Source: Bradyrhizobium monzae (GTDB lineage Bacteria > Pseudomonadota > Alphaproteobacteria > Rhizobiales > Xanthobacteraceae). From it: a stretch of 64,000 nucleotides of DNA. The translations under genes were made by a program, and so were the position numbers. Positions 16,589 through 25,168 of the stretch are shown in pieces. The notes beneath the pieces were generated by a model, which was not told the DNA's origin, ran no database searches, and saw only the letters and a program-made list of their open reading frames with translations. Within the stretch, counting starts at the first letter, position 1. Each line of letters begins with the position of its first letter. The DNA is taken from positions 124,001-188,000 of the forward strand of contig NZ_JAIRDQ010000013.1 of NCBI RefSeq assembly GCF_021458635.1, in the 5' to 3' direction.

Positions 16589-17779
16589 ATGATCGATACT
16601 GGTTCGTTTGCCGCCCCAGAACCGCCGCTCCTGGCGTCGCGGGACATATTCTCTCATCTGACCGACACCATCGATCGTAAGCAGCGAAAACGCCCGCTTG
16701 GATTGTTCAGTGATTTTGTCGTCGATCAATTGCCCCACCGTATTGCGGACATCAAATGCAGTGAACGACCGAGCGAAGCGGTTAAGGCCCTTCGTCGTAC
16801 CATAAACGCAATTACTGCGGAGGTGGACTATGATGCGCTGCTGCTGAGTTTGCCGAAGTCCGATTTCGAGGTCGCCAAGACAGACGTCCAGTACCTCGTC
16901 AATTGTGCTTATCAGGTGTCCGCGTTCGCCGGCCTCCATCCCTGGGACGCCGAACAGACCGTGGGAGTGGCATTGAGTCGTCTGGCGCGCTTGACTCTTG
17001 AACGGCAGCCTAGCATCGGGGTCCTCTCCTATGAAGATATGATCCTTACGAATCCGGTGCAAAGCGACCCTCGCGTATATTGCCTTGGCGCGGCTGGGGT
17101 CGAGGAGCGCGACTTTTGCTTAGGCCATCAACTGATCGAGACCGAACTGCAGTCAGCAATTGAGGCGCTGGTTGAGTTGCGTGATGTCGCCGACGCGGAT
17201 GCAGGTCAATGTCTTTCGCGATGTCTAGAGCGCCTTGAGTCGGCAAATTGTGTACTGACGCGCTTTTACGAACATATGTCGCCGGACCTATTTGGCCAGT
17301 TTCGCGTGTTCTACGAAAAAAATCCTTACAAAAATACACTTGGCCCAAGCGGCCGTTTCTCAGCCCGCGTTGTGGCAGTCTCGGTGCTGTTGATCGGCGA
17401 AGAGCTGTTCCGCCAAAGGCCCCAATTTTATAGGGACGTATATCGGCTGTCTGAATACTATCCGCAGGGATGCATTCGCGAGGTATTCCGTTGGCTGTCG
17501 CCAGACAAGGAGAGCGCCTGGGTCAAGCCAGGTTGGCTAGAAGGGAAAATGAACTTTCCTAGGTCTGCAACCATTTCGCCCGTGACGGAGCATCCTCACG
17601 GTGAAATCGCGAGGTTGCGCGCGTCCTGCGTTTGTGCGTTGGATCGGTTTACGCGGATGCACCGTGGTGCGGCTTTAAAATACACGGTTGGGCCAGGCCG
17701 ATCAATTGTCGGCGTTGAGGTGTCGGAAACTGTCGAGGCTGTACTGTCTCAGCGGTTGTTGACTCCAGCGCGTCCGTAA
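16589..17779 (+). CDS. Indoleamine 2,3-dioxygenase-superfamily-like protein
   Basis: A 396-residue protein without an obvious name, but its order of motifs follows the IDO fold. It has VLSYEDMILTN (145-155, like IDO PVLSYADxxLxNW), FCLGHQLIETE (177-186, like the WFxxVHxxIE helix), LGPSGRFSARV (251-261, like GxSGAQSS), YRLSEYYPQGCIREVF (285-300, like MRxYMPPxHRxFL) and LDRFTRMHRGAALKYT (351-366). The last would place H358 at the proximal heme ligand. I therefore propose a heme-dependent oxygenase of the IDO/PrnB type, substrate unknown, possibly an indole. It lies in an operon with the radical SAM gene. This is a match by eye. Confidence 0.55.
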   Translation: MIDTGSFAAPEPPLLASRDIFSHLTDTIDRKQRKRPLGLFSDFVVDQLPHRIADIKCSERPSEAVKALRRTINAITAEVDYDALLLSLPKSDFEVAKTDVQYLVNCAYQVSAFAGLHPWDAEQTVGVALSRLARLTLERQPSIGVLSYEDMILTNPVQSDPRVYCLGAAGVEERDFCLGHQLIETELQSAIEALVELRDVADADAGQCLSRCLERLESANCVLTRFYEHMSPDLFGQFRVFYEKNPYKNTLGPSGRFSARVVAVSVLLIGEELFRQRPQFYRDVYRLSEYYPQGCIREVFRWLSPDKESAWVKPGWLEGKMNFPRSATISPVTEHPHGEIARLRASCVCALDRFTRMHRGAALKYTVGPGRSIVGVEVSETVEAVLSQRLLTPARP

Positions 17780-17875
17780 GCCGGGCGTGGTATTGTCCTC
17801 GGCAGACGCCAGGGGTGGCAGAGAGGGGTAGCAGAGTCTTGGGCGTTCCGATGCAACTTGGAAGGTGATTGGTCA

Positions 17876-18379
17876 ATGTCTCAGGACGAAGTGGTCTTTC
17901 GTCGCTTTGAGTCAGCCGATACCGATGACGTGTGGCATCTGCATAGAACCGCATCGGAGGATGTTGGTGTGTGTGGCCCGGAAGGTAAATGGGAGGATGA
18001 TTTACGGAATATCGGGGAGGTCTACATTGCGTCAGGCGGTGACTTCATACTGGCGCATATTGGTTCCCGTCTCGTTGCAATGGCTGGGCTGAGACCTATT
18101 GATGATGATGTCGCAGAGTTAAAGCGTATGCGGGTCGATCCCGCCCTCCAAGGACGGGGACTTGGAAGAAGGATTCTTGGTGCTTTGGAAGCGCGAGCCG
18201 TTGTGCTGGAATTCAAGTCGATCGTGCTCGACACGACAACGATCCAAGTAGGGGCTCAAAGACTTTATGAGAGCTCTGGCTATGTTCGACGCAAGAAAGG
18301 GATGCGACACGGATATGCGGTGATCTTTTACGAGAAGCGGCTCACGGGCCAGGATGATCCCTTCTGGCCAACCAAATAA
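17876..18379 (+). CDS. GNAT-family N-acetyltransferase
   Basis: A 167-residue GNAT. Motif A reads RMRVDPALQGRGLGRRILGALE (given here as RMRVDPALQGRGLG and RRILGALE), the acetyl-CoA pyrophosphate loop. Motif B is ...AQRLYESSGYVRR. Substrate unknown. The ATG at 17876 is preferred over 17858; GGAAGG lies upstream. It follows the IDO-like gene by about 95 bp on the same strand and may belong to the same transcript, which would suggest acetylation of that pathway's product. It ends close to the convergent monooxygenase gene at 18553. Confidence 0.8.
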   Translation: MSQDEVVFRRFESADTDDVWHLHRTASEDVGVCGPEGKWEDDLRNIGEVYIASGGDFILAHIGSRLVAMAGLRPIDDDVAELKRMRVDPALQGRGLGRRILGALEARAVVLEFKSIVLDTTTIQVGAQRLYESSGYVRRKKGMRHGYAVIFYEKRLTGQDDPFWPTK

Positions 18380-18552
18380 GGTTGGCGGCTGCGTAATCCT
18401 GTCGCGCTGCAGATGACTCTATAACGCAGATCCGCCAATCAAGGCTATCAAGTGAGTGGATGGACAACTGGCGTAGCTGGGGCTGCCGTGGCTCTCTCGC
18501 AACGTTCCTATTGCGGGAGGTCGTGCGGAAAGGATCGTGAATTAGAGCCACT

Positions 18553-19719
18553 TCATGGAAAACCCGGTTGCGCGGGGAGCCCGAGGAGGAGCCGGCCGGC
18601 GCTCTGCAGCGTTCCCTCGCTGAGAAAGGCGTGCTGGGCTACCACAAAACTGTCGCACATCGCCCGCGCCAGATTGTGCGTTGCGTAAACTGATCTGGTT
18701 CCGGCGAGACCGCAGGCGATCTTAGCGACTTCGGCGCTGCATCGTGCGGCATTCGTCGCAGCGAGCCGCATCAGCATCACCGTGGTCGGATTTGCAAGAC
18801 CATTGAGCGCTTCGTTCCACAGCTCCTCGGTGGCCTCATAGAAGAAGGAACGGGCGGAGCGCAGCATGGCCTCCGCTCTGGCTATCTCCAGCTGGATGTA
18901 GCCGCGCTCGGCCATAGCGGGTGCTCCAGTGATCGAGGGGCCGCTCCCGGCCATGGCGATGACATCGTCCAGCGCGGAGCGCGCAATACCGATGCCGACG
19001 ATCGCAAGCACCTGCGCGGCGAACGCCACGGACGGATAGCGGTAGATCGCTGCATCGAGCGACGACCGGCCGCCGCGGATCAGGGTCCATTCCTCGGGCA
19101 CTGCGACATCCCTGACCACGAGCTCGTGGCTGCCGGTGCCTTGCAGTCCGATCACGTCCCAATTGGAGCGGATTGTCACTTTGTCGGCCGGCATCACGGC
19201 AACACGCGGAAGGCCCTCGGTTGAGACGCCTTTCACTGTGATGCCGACGCCGATCAGGTCCGCGCCGGGCGAGCCGCTGCCGAACTGCCACACCCCGTTG
19301 ACGATAAAGCCGTCGGTGCTGCGCCGGGCCGGCTGCAGCGGGAAAAGCCCGCCTGCGTACACCACGTCGGGTCCATTCGCATAGATCTTGCGAAGCGTCT
19401 CAACGGGAAGCGCGGCGAGATAGCAAGCGGCACTCCCGAAGCTTGCCACCCAACCTGCGGAGCCGTCCGCCTCGGAAATGCGCTCGATCACGCGGCAAAA
19501 CTGCGCTGGCGTTCGCTCCTCGCCGCCGAAACACTTGGCGACCATTGCTCGATAGACGCCAAGCCGCTTAAAGCCGTGGATGATGTCGTCTGGGATCTTC
19601 TGCGCGATGACGAACTCAGACCGACGCGCCCGGATCTCGGCGAGCAGGTTCGACAGAGTTATCCCGCCTGACTTGCTTGTCGTCGCACGCTTATCCGGCT
19701 CTTTTTCCTGGGTGCTCAT
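18553..19719 (-). CDS. Acyl-CoA-dehydrogenase-fold flavin monooxygenase
   Basis: A 388-residue protein with the acyl-CoA dehydrogenase fold typical of two-component flavin hydroxylases (HsaA, HpaH and indole-oxidising IacA types). Visible features are the N-terminal helical domain with SEADGSAGWVASFGS, the mid-domain WQFGSGSPGADLIGVG, the flavin-contact strand DVIGLQGTGSHELVV, and the C-terminal AGTRSVYATHNLAR where dehydrogenases have their catalytic region. No acyl-CoA dehydrogenase catalytic Glu is obvious, which favours hydroxylation. A reductase partner is not in this window. It follows the class II aldolase gene by about 300 bp on the same strand. Confidence 0.75.
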   Translation of the reverse strand: MSTQEKEPDKRATTSKSGGITLSNLLAEIRARRSEFVIAQKIPDDIIHGFKRLGVYRAMVAKCFGGEERTPAQFCRVIERISEADGSAGWVASFGSAACYLAALPVETLRKIYANGPDVVYAGGLFPLQPARRSTDGFIVNGVWQFGSGSPGADLIGVGITVKGVSTEGLPRVAVMPADKVTIRSNWDVIGLQGTGSHELVVRDVAVPEEWTLIRGGRSSLDAAIYRYPSVAFAAQVLAIVGIGIARSALDDVIAMAGSGPSITGAPAMAERGYIQLEIARAEAMLRSARSFFYEATEELWNEALNGLANPTTVMLMRLAATNAARCSAEVAKIACGLAGTRSVYATHNLARAMCDSFVVAQHAFLSEGTLQSAGRLLLGLPAQPGFP

Positions 19720-20015
19720 AACGGCACTCCGCCTGCTAGACCCTTTTCGAGAAAACGTTTCGCGTTATTGCCGAGCATAAAATTCTTGTGCCAAGCCGAT
19801 AACGAGCCGATTAGTGCGCGTCACGCCTTCACGTATCCTCAGCGCAGTCTAGGTGCCGCCTCATGAAGACAATTAGGGAGCCAGACTCCTTGTTTCCTCG
19901 GAACCGACGGAATGACATGCCGCGCTCGGTTTGACAGTGGGCAACATTAACCAGTCAACGATCCGGCCTAAACCCACCTAGGCCAATGTATGCCTTTCCG
20001 CTTCCTTGATGAGTG
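19720..20015. other. Spacer between aldolase and monooxygenase genes
   Basis: About 300 bp with no gene seen. I checked for nod-box and sigma54 motifs on the minus strand and found none that fits, so it is unclear whether 18553 has its own promoter. Confidence 0.4.
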
Positions 20016-20789
20016 CTACTTCATGAAGTTAGCATCCGTCCGCTCCAGCATCCGCCTGAAGGCGGCCCATTCGATATCAGATGTCCCCTGCACTTCGATG
20101 CTGTCGTAAAGATTGGCGTATTGCTGGGCGGTGTAACGGGCGACTCCTTCGGAGACAGGCGCAATTGCGGCCCCCGTAGCCTGGATCGCGAGCTGCGCAC
20201 GGCAGGACCGCTCGAGATTGTGCATCAATTTGAAGGCTTCGGCGACCGAGCGTCCGCAGGTGACCAAGCCGTGGTTGCGCAACACCATCACGAACTTGTC
20301 GCCGAGATCGGCAACCAGACGAACGCGCTCATCGAGATCGAGCGCGACTCCTTCGTAATCATGGTAGGCGACACGCTCGGTGAACTGCAATGACCATTGA
20401 TTGAGCGGCAACAGCCCCTCCTTCAGCGATGAGACCGCAACGCCCGCAATCGTGTGGGTGTGCAGCACGCAAATCGCATCTTTGCGCGCTGAGTGGATCG
20501 CGCTGTGAATGGTGAAGCCGGCCGGATTTATGCCGAGCCGGAGGGGATCGTCGACAATGTTGCCGTCCATATCGACCGTGACAAGGTTGGAGGCGGTCAC
20601 CTCTTCGAAGCGCAGGCCGAACGGATTGATCAAAAACCGATCATGAGCGTCGGGAATGCTGACCGAGATGTGGGTGTAGATGCCGTCATCGAGACCGAGC
20701 CGGTGTACCAGCCGATAGGCTGCGGCTAGGTCGATCCGCCTCTCCTGCACTACGTCTCTGACGGCGGACAACGGCGCATCTCTCGTCAT
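20016..20789 (-). CDS. Class II aldolase/adducin family protein
   Basis: A 257-residue class II aldolase/adducin protein. The zinc ligands are expected in CVLHTHTIAGVA (HxH) near residue 112, with a later His in MVLRNHGLVTCG near residue 174. FLINPFGLRFEEV is the substrate-loop strand. Such enzymes cleave sugar phosphates or act on related hydroxy-ketone substrates, and many are of unknown specificity. The start is only 6 bp from the upstream small ORF and GAGAAG precedes the ATG. With the flavin monooxygenase it suggests a short catabolic or biosynthetic operon. Confidence 0.85.
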   Translation of the reverse strand: MTRDAPLSAVRDVVQERRIDLAAAYRLVHRLGLDDGIYTHISVSIPDAHDRFLINPFGLRFEEVTASNLVTVDMDGNIVDDPLRLGINPAGFTIHSAIHSARKDAICVLHTHTIAGVAVSSLKEGLLPLNQWSLQFTERVAYHDYEGVALDLDERVRLVADLGDKFVMVLRNHGLVTCGRSVAEAFKLMHNLERSCRAQLAIQATGAAIAPVSEGVARYTAQQYANLYDSIEVQGTSDIEWAAFRRMLERTDANFMK

Positions 20790-20795
20790 GGCTTC

Positions 20796-21152
20796 TCAAA
20801 ACTTTCCGTTTGTGACGGTAGCCGCCGGGCCACTGCGGACCAAATCAAAGGATTCCTCGGCCGGTGAGTGTTGGATCGCCCCGATCGTACGAATACTTGG
20901 CCGTGTTACAGCAATCGACGTGCCAGCAAAGATGTTGTGCGTGCCTTGCTTGAACTGAGCAAAGATCATGTGATTCGTGCCGGGTCGACAGAAGGCTCGT
21001 GGCTCAGTGTCTGGTTCCGGACATAAACATCGCCAAGTGGACACGGCGAGCTGAACACGACAGCGCGGAGGTTGAATGATAACGTCGCCTCTCAGCCCGA
21101 ACTCGAACGTTCGTTCGAGGATGTCTTCAATTGCGATCCGGACTTCAGACAT
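20796..21152 (-). CDS. Hypothetical protein upstream of the aldolase
   Basis: A 118-residue ORF starting MSEVRIAIEDILERTFEFG. I do not recognise it. Support comes from position: its stop lies 6 bp before the aldolase ATG on the same strand. The middle has several Cys and Pro residues (TWRCLCPEPDTEPRAFCRPG), which could equally mean a decayed or non-coding frame. Its upstream side contains no clear promoter. Confidence 0.3.
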   Translation of the reverse strand: MSEVRIAIEDILERTFEFGLRGDVIIQPPRCRVQLAVSTWRCLCPEPDTEPRAFCRPGTNHMIFAQFKQGTHNIFAGTSIAVTRPSIRTIGAIQHSPAEESFDLVRSGPAATVTNGKF

Positions 21153-21283
21153 GGTCGCTGCACTGCGCAACTGAAGCAATGGAGCAGAACCTAGCCTTCC
21201 GGATCAGATCGTCGGTCTCGTGTTGAGCGAGGGACAGCGTCTCTGTTTGTCCCGGGGCGAGTGGATATCTGATGTCCCTGGAC

Positions 21284-21580
21284 CTAAGCGCTCTCCCGCT
21301 TCTTGCGCTTCGTTCGGATCGGCTTTCGACCCTTAGGCAGCGTCTTGGGGGGCGCGGCTCCTTTGGGTGGCTGAACAAAGAACTCTGATAGTTCAACATC
21401 TAGCGTTTCGGCCAGTCGATCGAGCAGATCAATCGTCGGGTTCTCCGTTTGCCGCTCAAGACCGCCCATGTATGAGCGATCGATCCCGGCATCGTATGCC
21501 AATTGCTCCTGCGGAATGCCGCGATCAACGCGTATCCGGCGGACATTCCAGGCAACAAGCGCACGAGCTTTCATGCGCAA
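21284..21580 (-). CDS. QseC-like Xre-family regulator, copy 1
   Basis: A 98-residue HTH_3 protein: NVRRIRVDRGIPQEQLAYD followed by GIDRSYMGGLERQTENPTIDLL, the classic Xre helix-turn-helix, then a basic tail rich in Lys, Arg and Pro. It is divergent from a QseM-like gene with 104 bp between them. In the M. loti R7A symbiosis ICE, QseC is a small Xre-type protein that controls qseM from exactly this arrangement. The DNA-binding helix differs markedly from copy 2 at 24838, as do the dyads in the two intergenic regions, suggesting distinct specificities. Confidence 0.7.
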   Translation of the reverse strand: MRMKARALVAWNVRRIRVDRGIPQEQLAYDAGIDRSYMGGLERQTENPTIDLLDRLAETLDVELSEFFVQPPKGAAPPKTLPKGRKPIRTKRKKRESA

Positions 21581-21606
21581 AAGCAGCCATTCAGTGGGCC
21601 ATCAAA

Positions 21607-21640
21607 CCACTGGCTATAACCGACCTATTGCGTTAGGTTG
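21607..21640. promoter_or_regulatory. Candidate QseC operator, copy 1
   Basis: ACCTATTGCGTTAGGT (around 21624) is a dyad with 5-bp arms in the divergent qseC-qseM interval. It is unlike the AT-rich dyad of copy 2. Assignment rests on position and symmetry. Confidence 0.4.
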
Positions 21641-21684
21641 CTCGACGAGACAGGCATAGGCTCCAACAGCTGCTGTACACCCAT

Positions 21685-21957
21685 ATGAAAGGACCGCCAG
21701 TAGATCCCGATGTCGCCGATATGGCGCCGAACGAGCCGACGCTGACAGCCTATGATGAACAGCATGTCGTCACATACATTCGCCTTCTGCAGGCGGAGGC
21801 TGAGGGGGCGGACTGGCGGGAAGTAGCTCGAATCGTCTTGCATATCGATCCGGAGCGGGAGCCGGACCGTGCGCGCAACGCTTACCAGAGTCATCGTGCG
21901 CGCGCCAAATGGGTGACCGAGCAGGGGCGCCTCTTACGTGGCGTGGGCTCAAAATAG
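21685..21957 (+). CDS. QseM-like antiactivator, copy 1
   Basis: A 90-residue protein with LTAYDEQHVVTYIRLLQAE and ADWREVARIVLHIDPEREPDRARNAYQSH, a small helical DUF2285-related domain. About 80 percent of residues are the same as copy 2 at 25169. In ICEMlSymR7A, QseM is a small protein of this type that binds and inhibits both TraR and FseA. The divergent Xre gene strengthens the call. Downstream in the same orientation are a conserved palindrome and a truncated fseA start, so the antiactivator outlived its neighbour. Confidence 0.7.
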   Translation: MKGPPVDPDVADMAPNEPTLTAYDEQHVVTYIRLLQAEAEGADWREVARIVLHIDPEREPDRARNAYQSHRARAKWVTEQGRLLRGVGSK

Positions 21958-22010
21958 AAAGTTGCCGACTAGAATTTTGCGGCTAAACTATTTTCCGTGG
22001 TCATTTTCGC

Positions 22011-22024
22011 GCACCACGTGGTGC
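22011..22024. promoter_or_regulatory. Perfect 14-bp palindrome GCACCACGTGGTGC (copy 1)
   Basis: The same palindrome occurs at 25510, at the same distance (84 bp) before the fseA start. It is a candidate TraR box, since TraR-type activators bind dyads of this size upstream of fseA homologues. The flanking bases have diverged while the palindrome has not. Confidence 0.6.
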
Positions 22025-22108
22025 CAAACGAGGGACTTCCTGCAACTCAATCGTTCAGAATTATTGCTCCGCAATCCTTGTTGGTCGTATGCAATGGGAG
22101 CGGAAGCA

Positions 22109-22198
22109 ATGCCTGAATTCGACTGGCGGTCGCGAGATTTGTTGAGAAGCCTACCGGGCTGCGCAAAGATCGAAAGATTGAAGTGTCGCTCCAGATAG
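22109..22198 (+). pseudogene. Truncated start of FseA-like gene, copy 1
   Basis: ATG at 22109 begins MPEFDWRSRDLLRSL, matching the first codons of the complete copy (MPEFDWRSPDSFKSL). Homology stops after roughly 15 codons and the ORF ends at codon 30. A breakpoint lies near 22150. A C-terminal fragment of the same family survives at 11725. Confidence 0.75.
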
Positions 22199-22462
22199 GC
22201 CGCGGGCGAGCGTCCAAACAGACCTGAGGGCGCGACTTTGATGTCGCGCGCCTGCCCAAGCGGGTCCTGAAGATGAAAGGCGTTCCCGCGTCGGTCGGCG
22301 CCAGCAGCGCGTCGAGAATGGACCACGCGGCATGGGCGGCGCCGGGTATCTACAGCACCTCCCGAATGCCGGCATCCTCGATATCGGGAACTTCAAGCTC
22401 GACGGTCGGGCCGGCGGTCAGGCTCGCCGCTGCAGGATCGAAGCTATGAAGGAATGTCCGTG
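22199..22462. other. Spacer, no gene recognised
   Basis: About 260 bp between the fseA stub and hipA. A minus-strand frame with AYLERHFNLSIFAQ is open but unrecognised, and extends through the fseA stub, so it is likely not a gene. Confidence 0.35.
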
Positions 22463-23703
22463 TCAAAGCGCCAGCGCTCGTTTGAGATCGTCGTGCTCGA
22501 AAGCGCTGGCCATGCGATTGATCTCGGCCGCGCGGGCGCCGGCTGCTTTGGCCGTGTCGCGCCAGGTCGCGGTCGCGGTCGCGACTTCCTTAATGATTGC
22601 GCGGGCCTGCGGCAGCGTAAGCCCAAAATACTCCGACGCGGCCTCAAGCAGGTCGAGCGAGCAGGTGCCTTCGTCGAGATCGATGTTCGTCGTCAGCACC
22701 CGCGCCTTCACATCAGTAGGCACGGGATTGAGATCGTAAGCCGGAGAGAGCGACCATCCCGCCTTTCCCAACCACAGGAAACCGTGTTGCGCAGATGATC
22801 ATCGACATTGGAGATCAGCACATTGAAGACGACACGCCTGTAGAGGGCATGGGCGTCCGTCTTTCCTTGCGCACCATGTTGCGCGAGAGCGTCGACAATC
22901 TCCGGGTAGCTGCCGCGCTCGCCGTCTTTCGCGCCCATCATCGCCATGGCGGACAGGAACGGGACGCGGACGGCGTCGTTGCGATCGAAGCGGCGCGACA
23001 TCATGACGGCCTTGCCGGCCACTTCGATCAGTTCGTGTTGCGGGGTGGCGATCCCGGCCTTGCTGGCGAGCCGCAGCGCAATCTCCTCCCAGGTCTCCAT
23101 GCTGTAGTCGTCGGTCTCCTTTGGAAACTTGGCGATCGAGAGATTGCCGTGTTGGTCGATGACCGAGGCCTTCGGCCGCCCGCCACCGAGGGAGGAGCCG
23201 GGCGCAAAGATGAGCTGGAGATCTTCCTCCGTTTCCTCATCGCGGAGAATGCGCTCGGTGATCTGGAGCAGCCGCCCGAGGTCGATGTGGGGCGGTACAC
23301 CGGCGCGGGTCGGCGCCTGGAAAGTTTCGTCGCCGACCCAGCGGAAGTGCGCCAAGTCGCGCTTCGTCGGCAACGCCGAGCAAATAGTCGCTTTCTGCAA
23401 GCGTGCGAACGGCGCGGCCTTCGCGGTCGGCGAGGCGGCGTTCGGCGCGCTGCATGAGGCGGCGACCCCAGGTGTCAGGCGCGGAGTCGCCGATCGAGCC
23501 GAAAGTCGCCAGTCCGGCAGGAGGAGCAAAGGCGCCGCGCGTCAGGGCGAGGGCGGGTTCCAGGGAGACCGGTCCGAGTCATCAAGCCATGCACCATCGT
23601 ACTCGAAGAGGATGGTCTCCGAGCCTCGAGCACGGTTGCTCCTCGCCAGTCAGATGCGGCGCGTGCGGCGGCCGAGATCGATATGCACCTCGAAGTCAGC
23701 CAT
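22463..23703 (-). pseudogene. hipA: HipA-family serine/threonine kinase toxin, frameshifted
   Basis: The minus strand encodes nearly all of a HipA kinase, but in three frames. The N-terminal third starts MADFEVHIDLGRRTRR and runs to SDYLLGVADEARLGAL. The middle begins RWVGDETFQAP and holds the catalytic core (MSRRFDR, NVLISNVDDHLRN). The C-terminal part is WSLSPAYDLNPVP. Breaks fall near 23340 and near 22780. HipA phosphorylates glutamyl-tRNA synthetase and causes persistence; here the kinase should be inactive unless the frameshifts are sequencing errors. It overlaps the end of hipB. Confidence 0.8.
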
Positions 23704-24043
23704 CACGTGAGGCTCCGGTCTTGCGTTTGAGGTGGATATGCTTGGGTAGCTCGGCGCTGGCGAGCGCTTGGCCGACGCTGTCGTTGCTGATGTCGGCGAG
23801 CTTGATCAGGCCGTCGAGCAGGCCGAGCGCCTGGAGAACGCCGGCATAGATGCCGATGCTGACGTTGGTGTCGCCGGATTCGACTCTCTGTAGCGTCGAG
23901 CGGGACGTGAAGGCGCGCTCGGCGACGACGGCCATCGGCAGCCGCCGACGCCGCCGCGCGTCATGGATGTCCGCGCCGAGCTTGCGCAAGGCCCGCCGAA
24001 CGGCGGCAGGGGGATTGTGGGGGTGGGCATTTGTATCCTTCAC
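23696..24043 (-). CDS. hipB: HipB-like Xre antitoxin
   Basis: A 115-residue Xre-type protein: RRALRKLGADIHDARRRRRLP, then AERAFTSRSTLQRVESGDTNVSIGIYAGVLQALGL (shown in two parts: AERAFTSRSTLQRVESGD and TNVSIGIYAGVLQALGL). It precedes hipA and overlaps its start by 8 bp. I chose GTG 24043; a GGAG lies close before it. An A/T-rich dyad CATAT...ATATG at 24047-24063 is a plausible autoregulatory site. It seems intact although its toxin is broken. Confidence 0.7.
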   Translation of the reverse strand: MKDTNAHPHNPPAAVRRALRKLGADIHDARRRRRLPMAVVAERAFTSRSTLQRVESGDTNVSIGIYAGVLQALGLLDGLIKLADISNDSVGQALASAELPKHIHLKRKTGASRDG

Positions 24044-24119
24044 ACTCCATATCTCGCGAATATGTAGCACGAAGATTACAAATTTCCTGGTCCAGCAGGG
24101 TCGGTGCCCTAGTGTGGGG

Positions 24120-24600
24120 ACGGCTAAGCGTTCGACCGAGTTCCCGAAGAATGCGCGCAAGACCCCGCAGAGTGAGGCGGCGATCGAAGCTTATGCGGCG
24201 AGTCGCCGCCAAGGGTATCTTGCAGAATCTGGTGGTCGAACCGGAGTTGGACAGAAGGGCGGCCACGGGGTTTGCAGACGGCTTGCCCGGCTGCTGAGAG
24301 TGATGCGCAAGGAGATCAACAAGACCGAGCCGATCCGCTGCATCGACACTGCGAACGATCCGCACGAAATCAGTCTAGACGAGAACGTCACGCGGGAAAA
24401 TGTACATCCGCCGATCTGTTCGAGGCCTTTCAAGAAGCTAGCGGAAAAGCGCGGTTTTGGTGCGGAAGAAATCGCCGCCCGCTTCGGCATGACGTCGCAT
24501 GTTGTCCTGCGGCTCGGCGCGGTCTCCCCGAAACTGATGCAGGTCTATCGCGATGGCGATCTGACCCTTGAACATCGTCGAAACCGTTTTGGGCGAAGCA
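24120..24600 (+). pseudogene. ParB/RepB-type partition protein remnant
   Basis: One long frame reads EINKTEPIRCIDTANDPHEISLDENVTRENVHP, then KKLAEKRGFGAEEIAARFG, then LRLGAVSPKLMQVYRDGDLTLE. This is the ParB N-terminal domain and HTH of the ParB-like proteins common on alphaproteobacterial plasmids. The start is displaced by frameshifts, small indels occur inside (for example V...IDTAN and the HTH helix), and everything after the HTH is missing. It is non-functional. Confidence 0.7.
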
Positions 24601-24837
24601 CATCGCAAGCCGGAAAGCAGTTTTGATTTCGTGCAAGGCACGCGCCTTGACCTGGAAGGCAAAGCAAAGCGCTTGATGGAAAGGACTGTCTGAACTTGGG
24701 CCGCGTGCTGGGGCGCCGGTTGCGCGGCCTTGAATCCGGGCCGCATGCGCCGCCGCCGATCCGGCTTGCCGGCAGCGACGCGCGGTCCGCGTCCGGCGCT
24801 CGCTGGGCCATTGGCCCGGCTCGCGGATTGGGCCGCG

Positions 24838-25068
24838 CTATTTGGCGCGACCTCTCTTTGCCGTCCGTTTTAGGAACTCATCAGGCTCGACTTCGAGCTT
24901 GTCGGCAAGGCGGCCAATGACCTTTATGCTGACGTAGTACACGCCCTTCTCGAGCTGGCTCAGATAGCTCCGGCTTATCTCAGCCTCCAAGGCAAGTTCG
25001 TCTTGAGACCATCCCCTCGCATTGCGTAGACGACGCAAGTTAGTGGCGAATGTCTCCCGCAAATCCAT
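24838..25068 (-). CDS. qseC: QseC-like Xre-family regulator, copy 2
   Basis: A 76-residue Xre protein: NLRRLRNARGWSQDELALEAEISRSYLSQLEKG is the HTH (given here as NLRRLRNARGWSQDEL and ISRSYLSQLEKG). It has the size and setting of QseC of symbiosis ICEs: divergent from qseM, 100 bp apart, with fseA beyond. In the R7A model QseC represses or activates qseM depending on concentration, making the transfer decision bistable. Confidence 0.75.
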   Translation of the reverse strand: MDLRETFATNLRRLRNARGWSQDELALEAEISRSYLSQLEKGVYYVSIKVIGRLADKLEVEPDEFLKRTAKRGRAK

Positions 25069-25092
25069 GCGGGCAAAGATGCCGCTTGTTCA

Positions 25093-25117
25093 GTATATTG
25101 CACCTCGATATACTTAA
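25093..25117. promoter_or_regulatory. Candidate QseC operator, copy 2
   Basis: AGTATAT and ATATACT flank a 9-bp centre in the divergent qseC-qseM interval, close to the qseC start. Symmetry and place suggest a QseC site. Copy 1 lacks it. Confidence 0.5.
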
Positions 25118-25168
25118 CAAAGTGCGGCCCATGAACCGTTAGACAGTAAACTCCGCGACCGTGAGATC

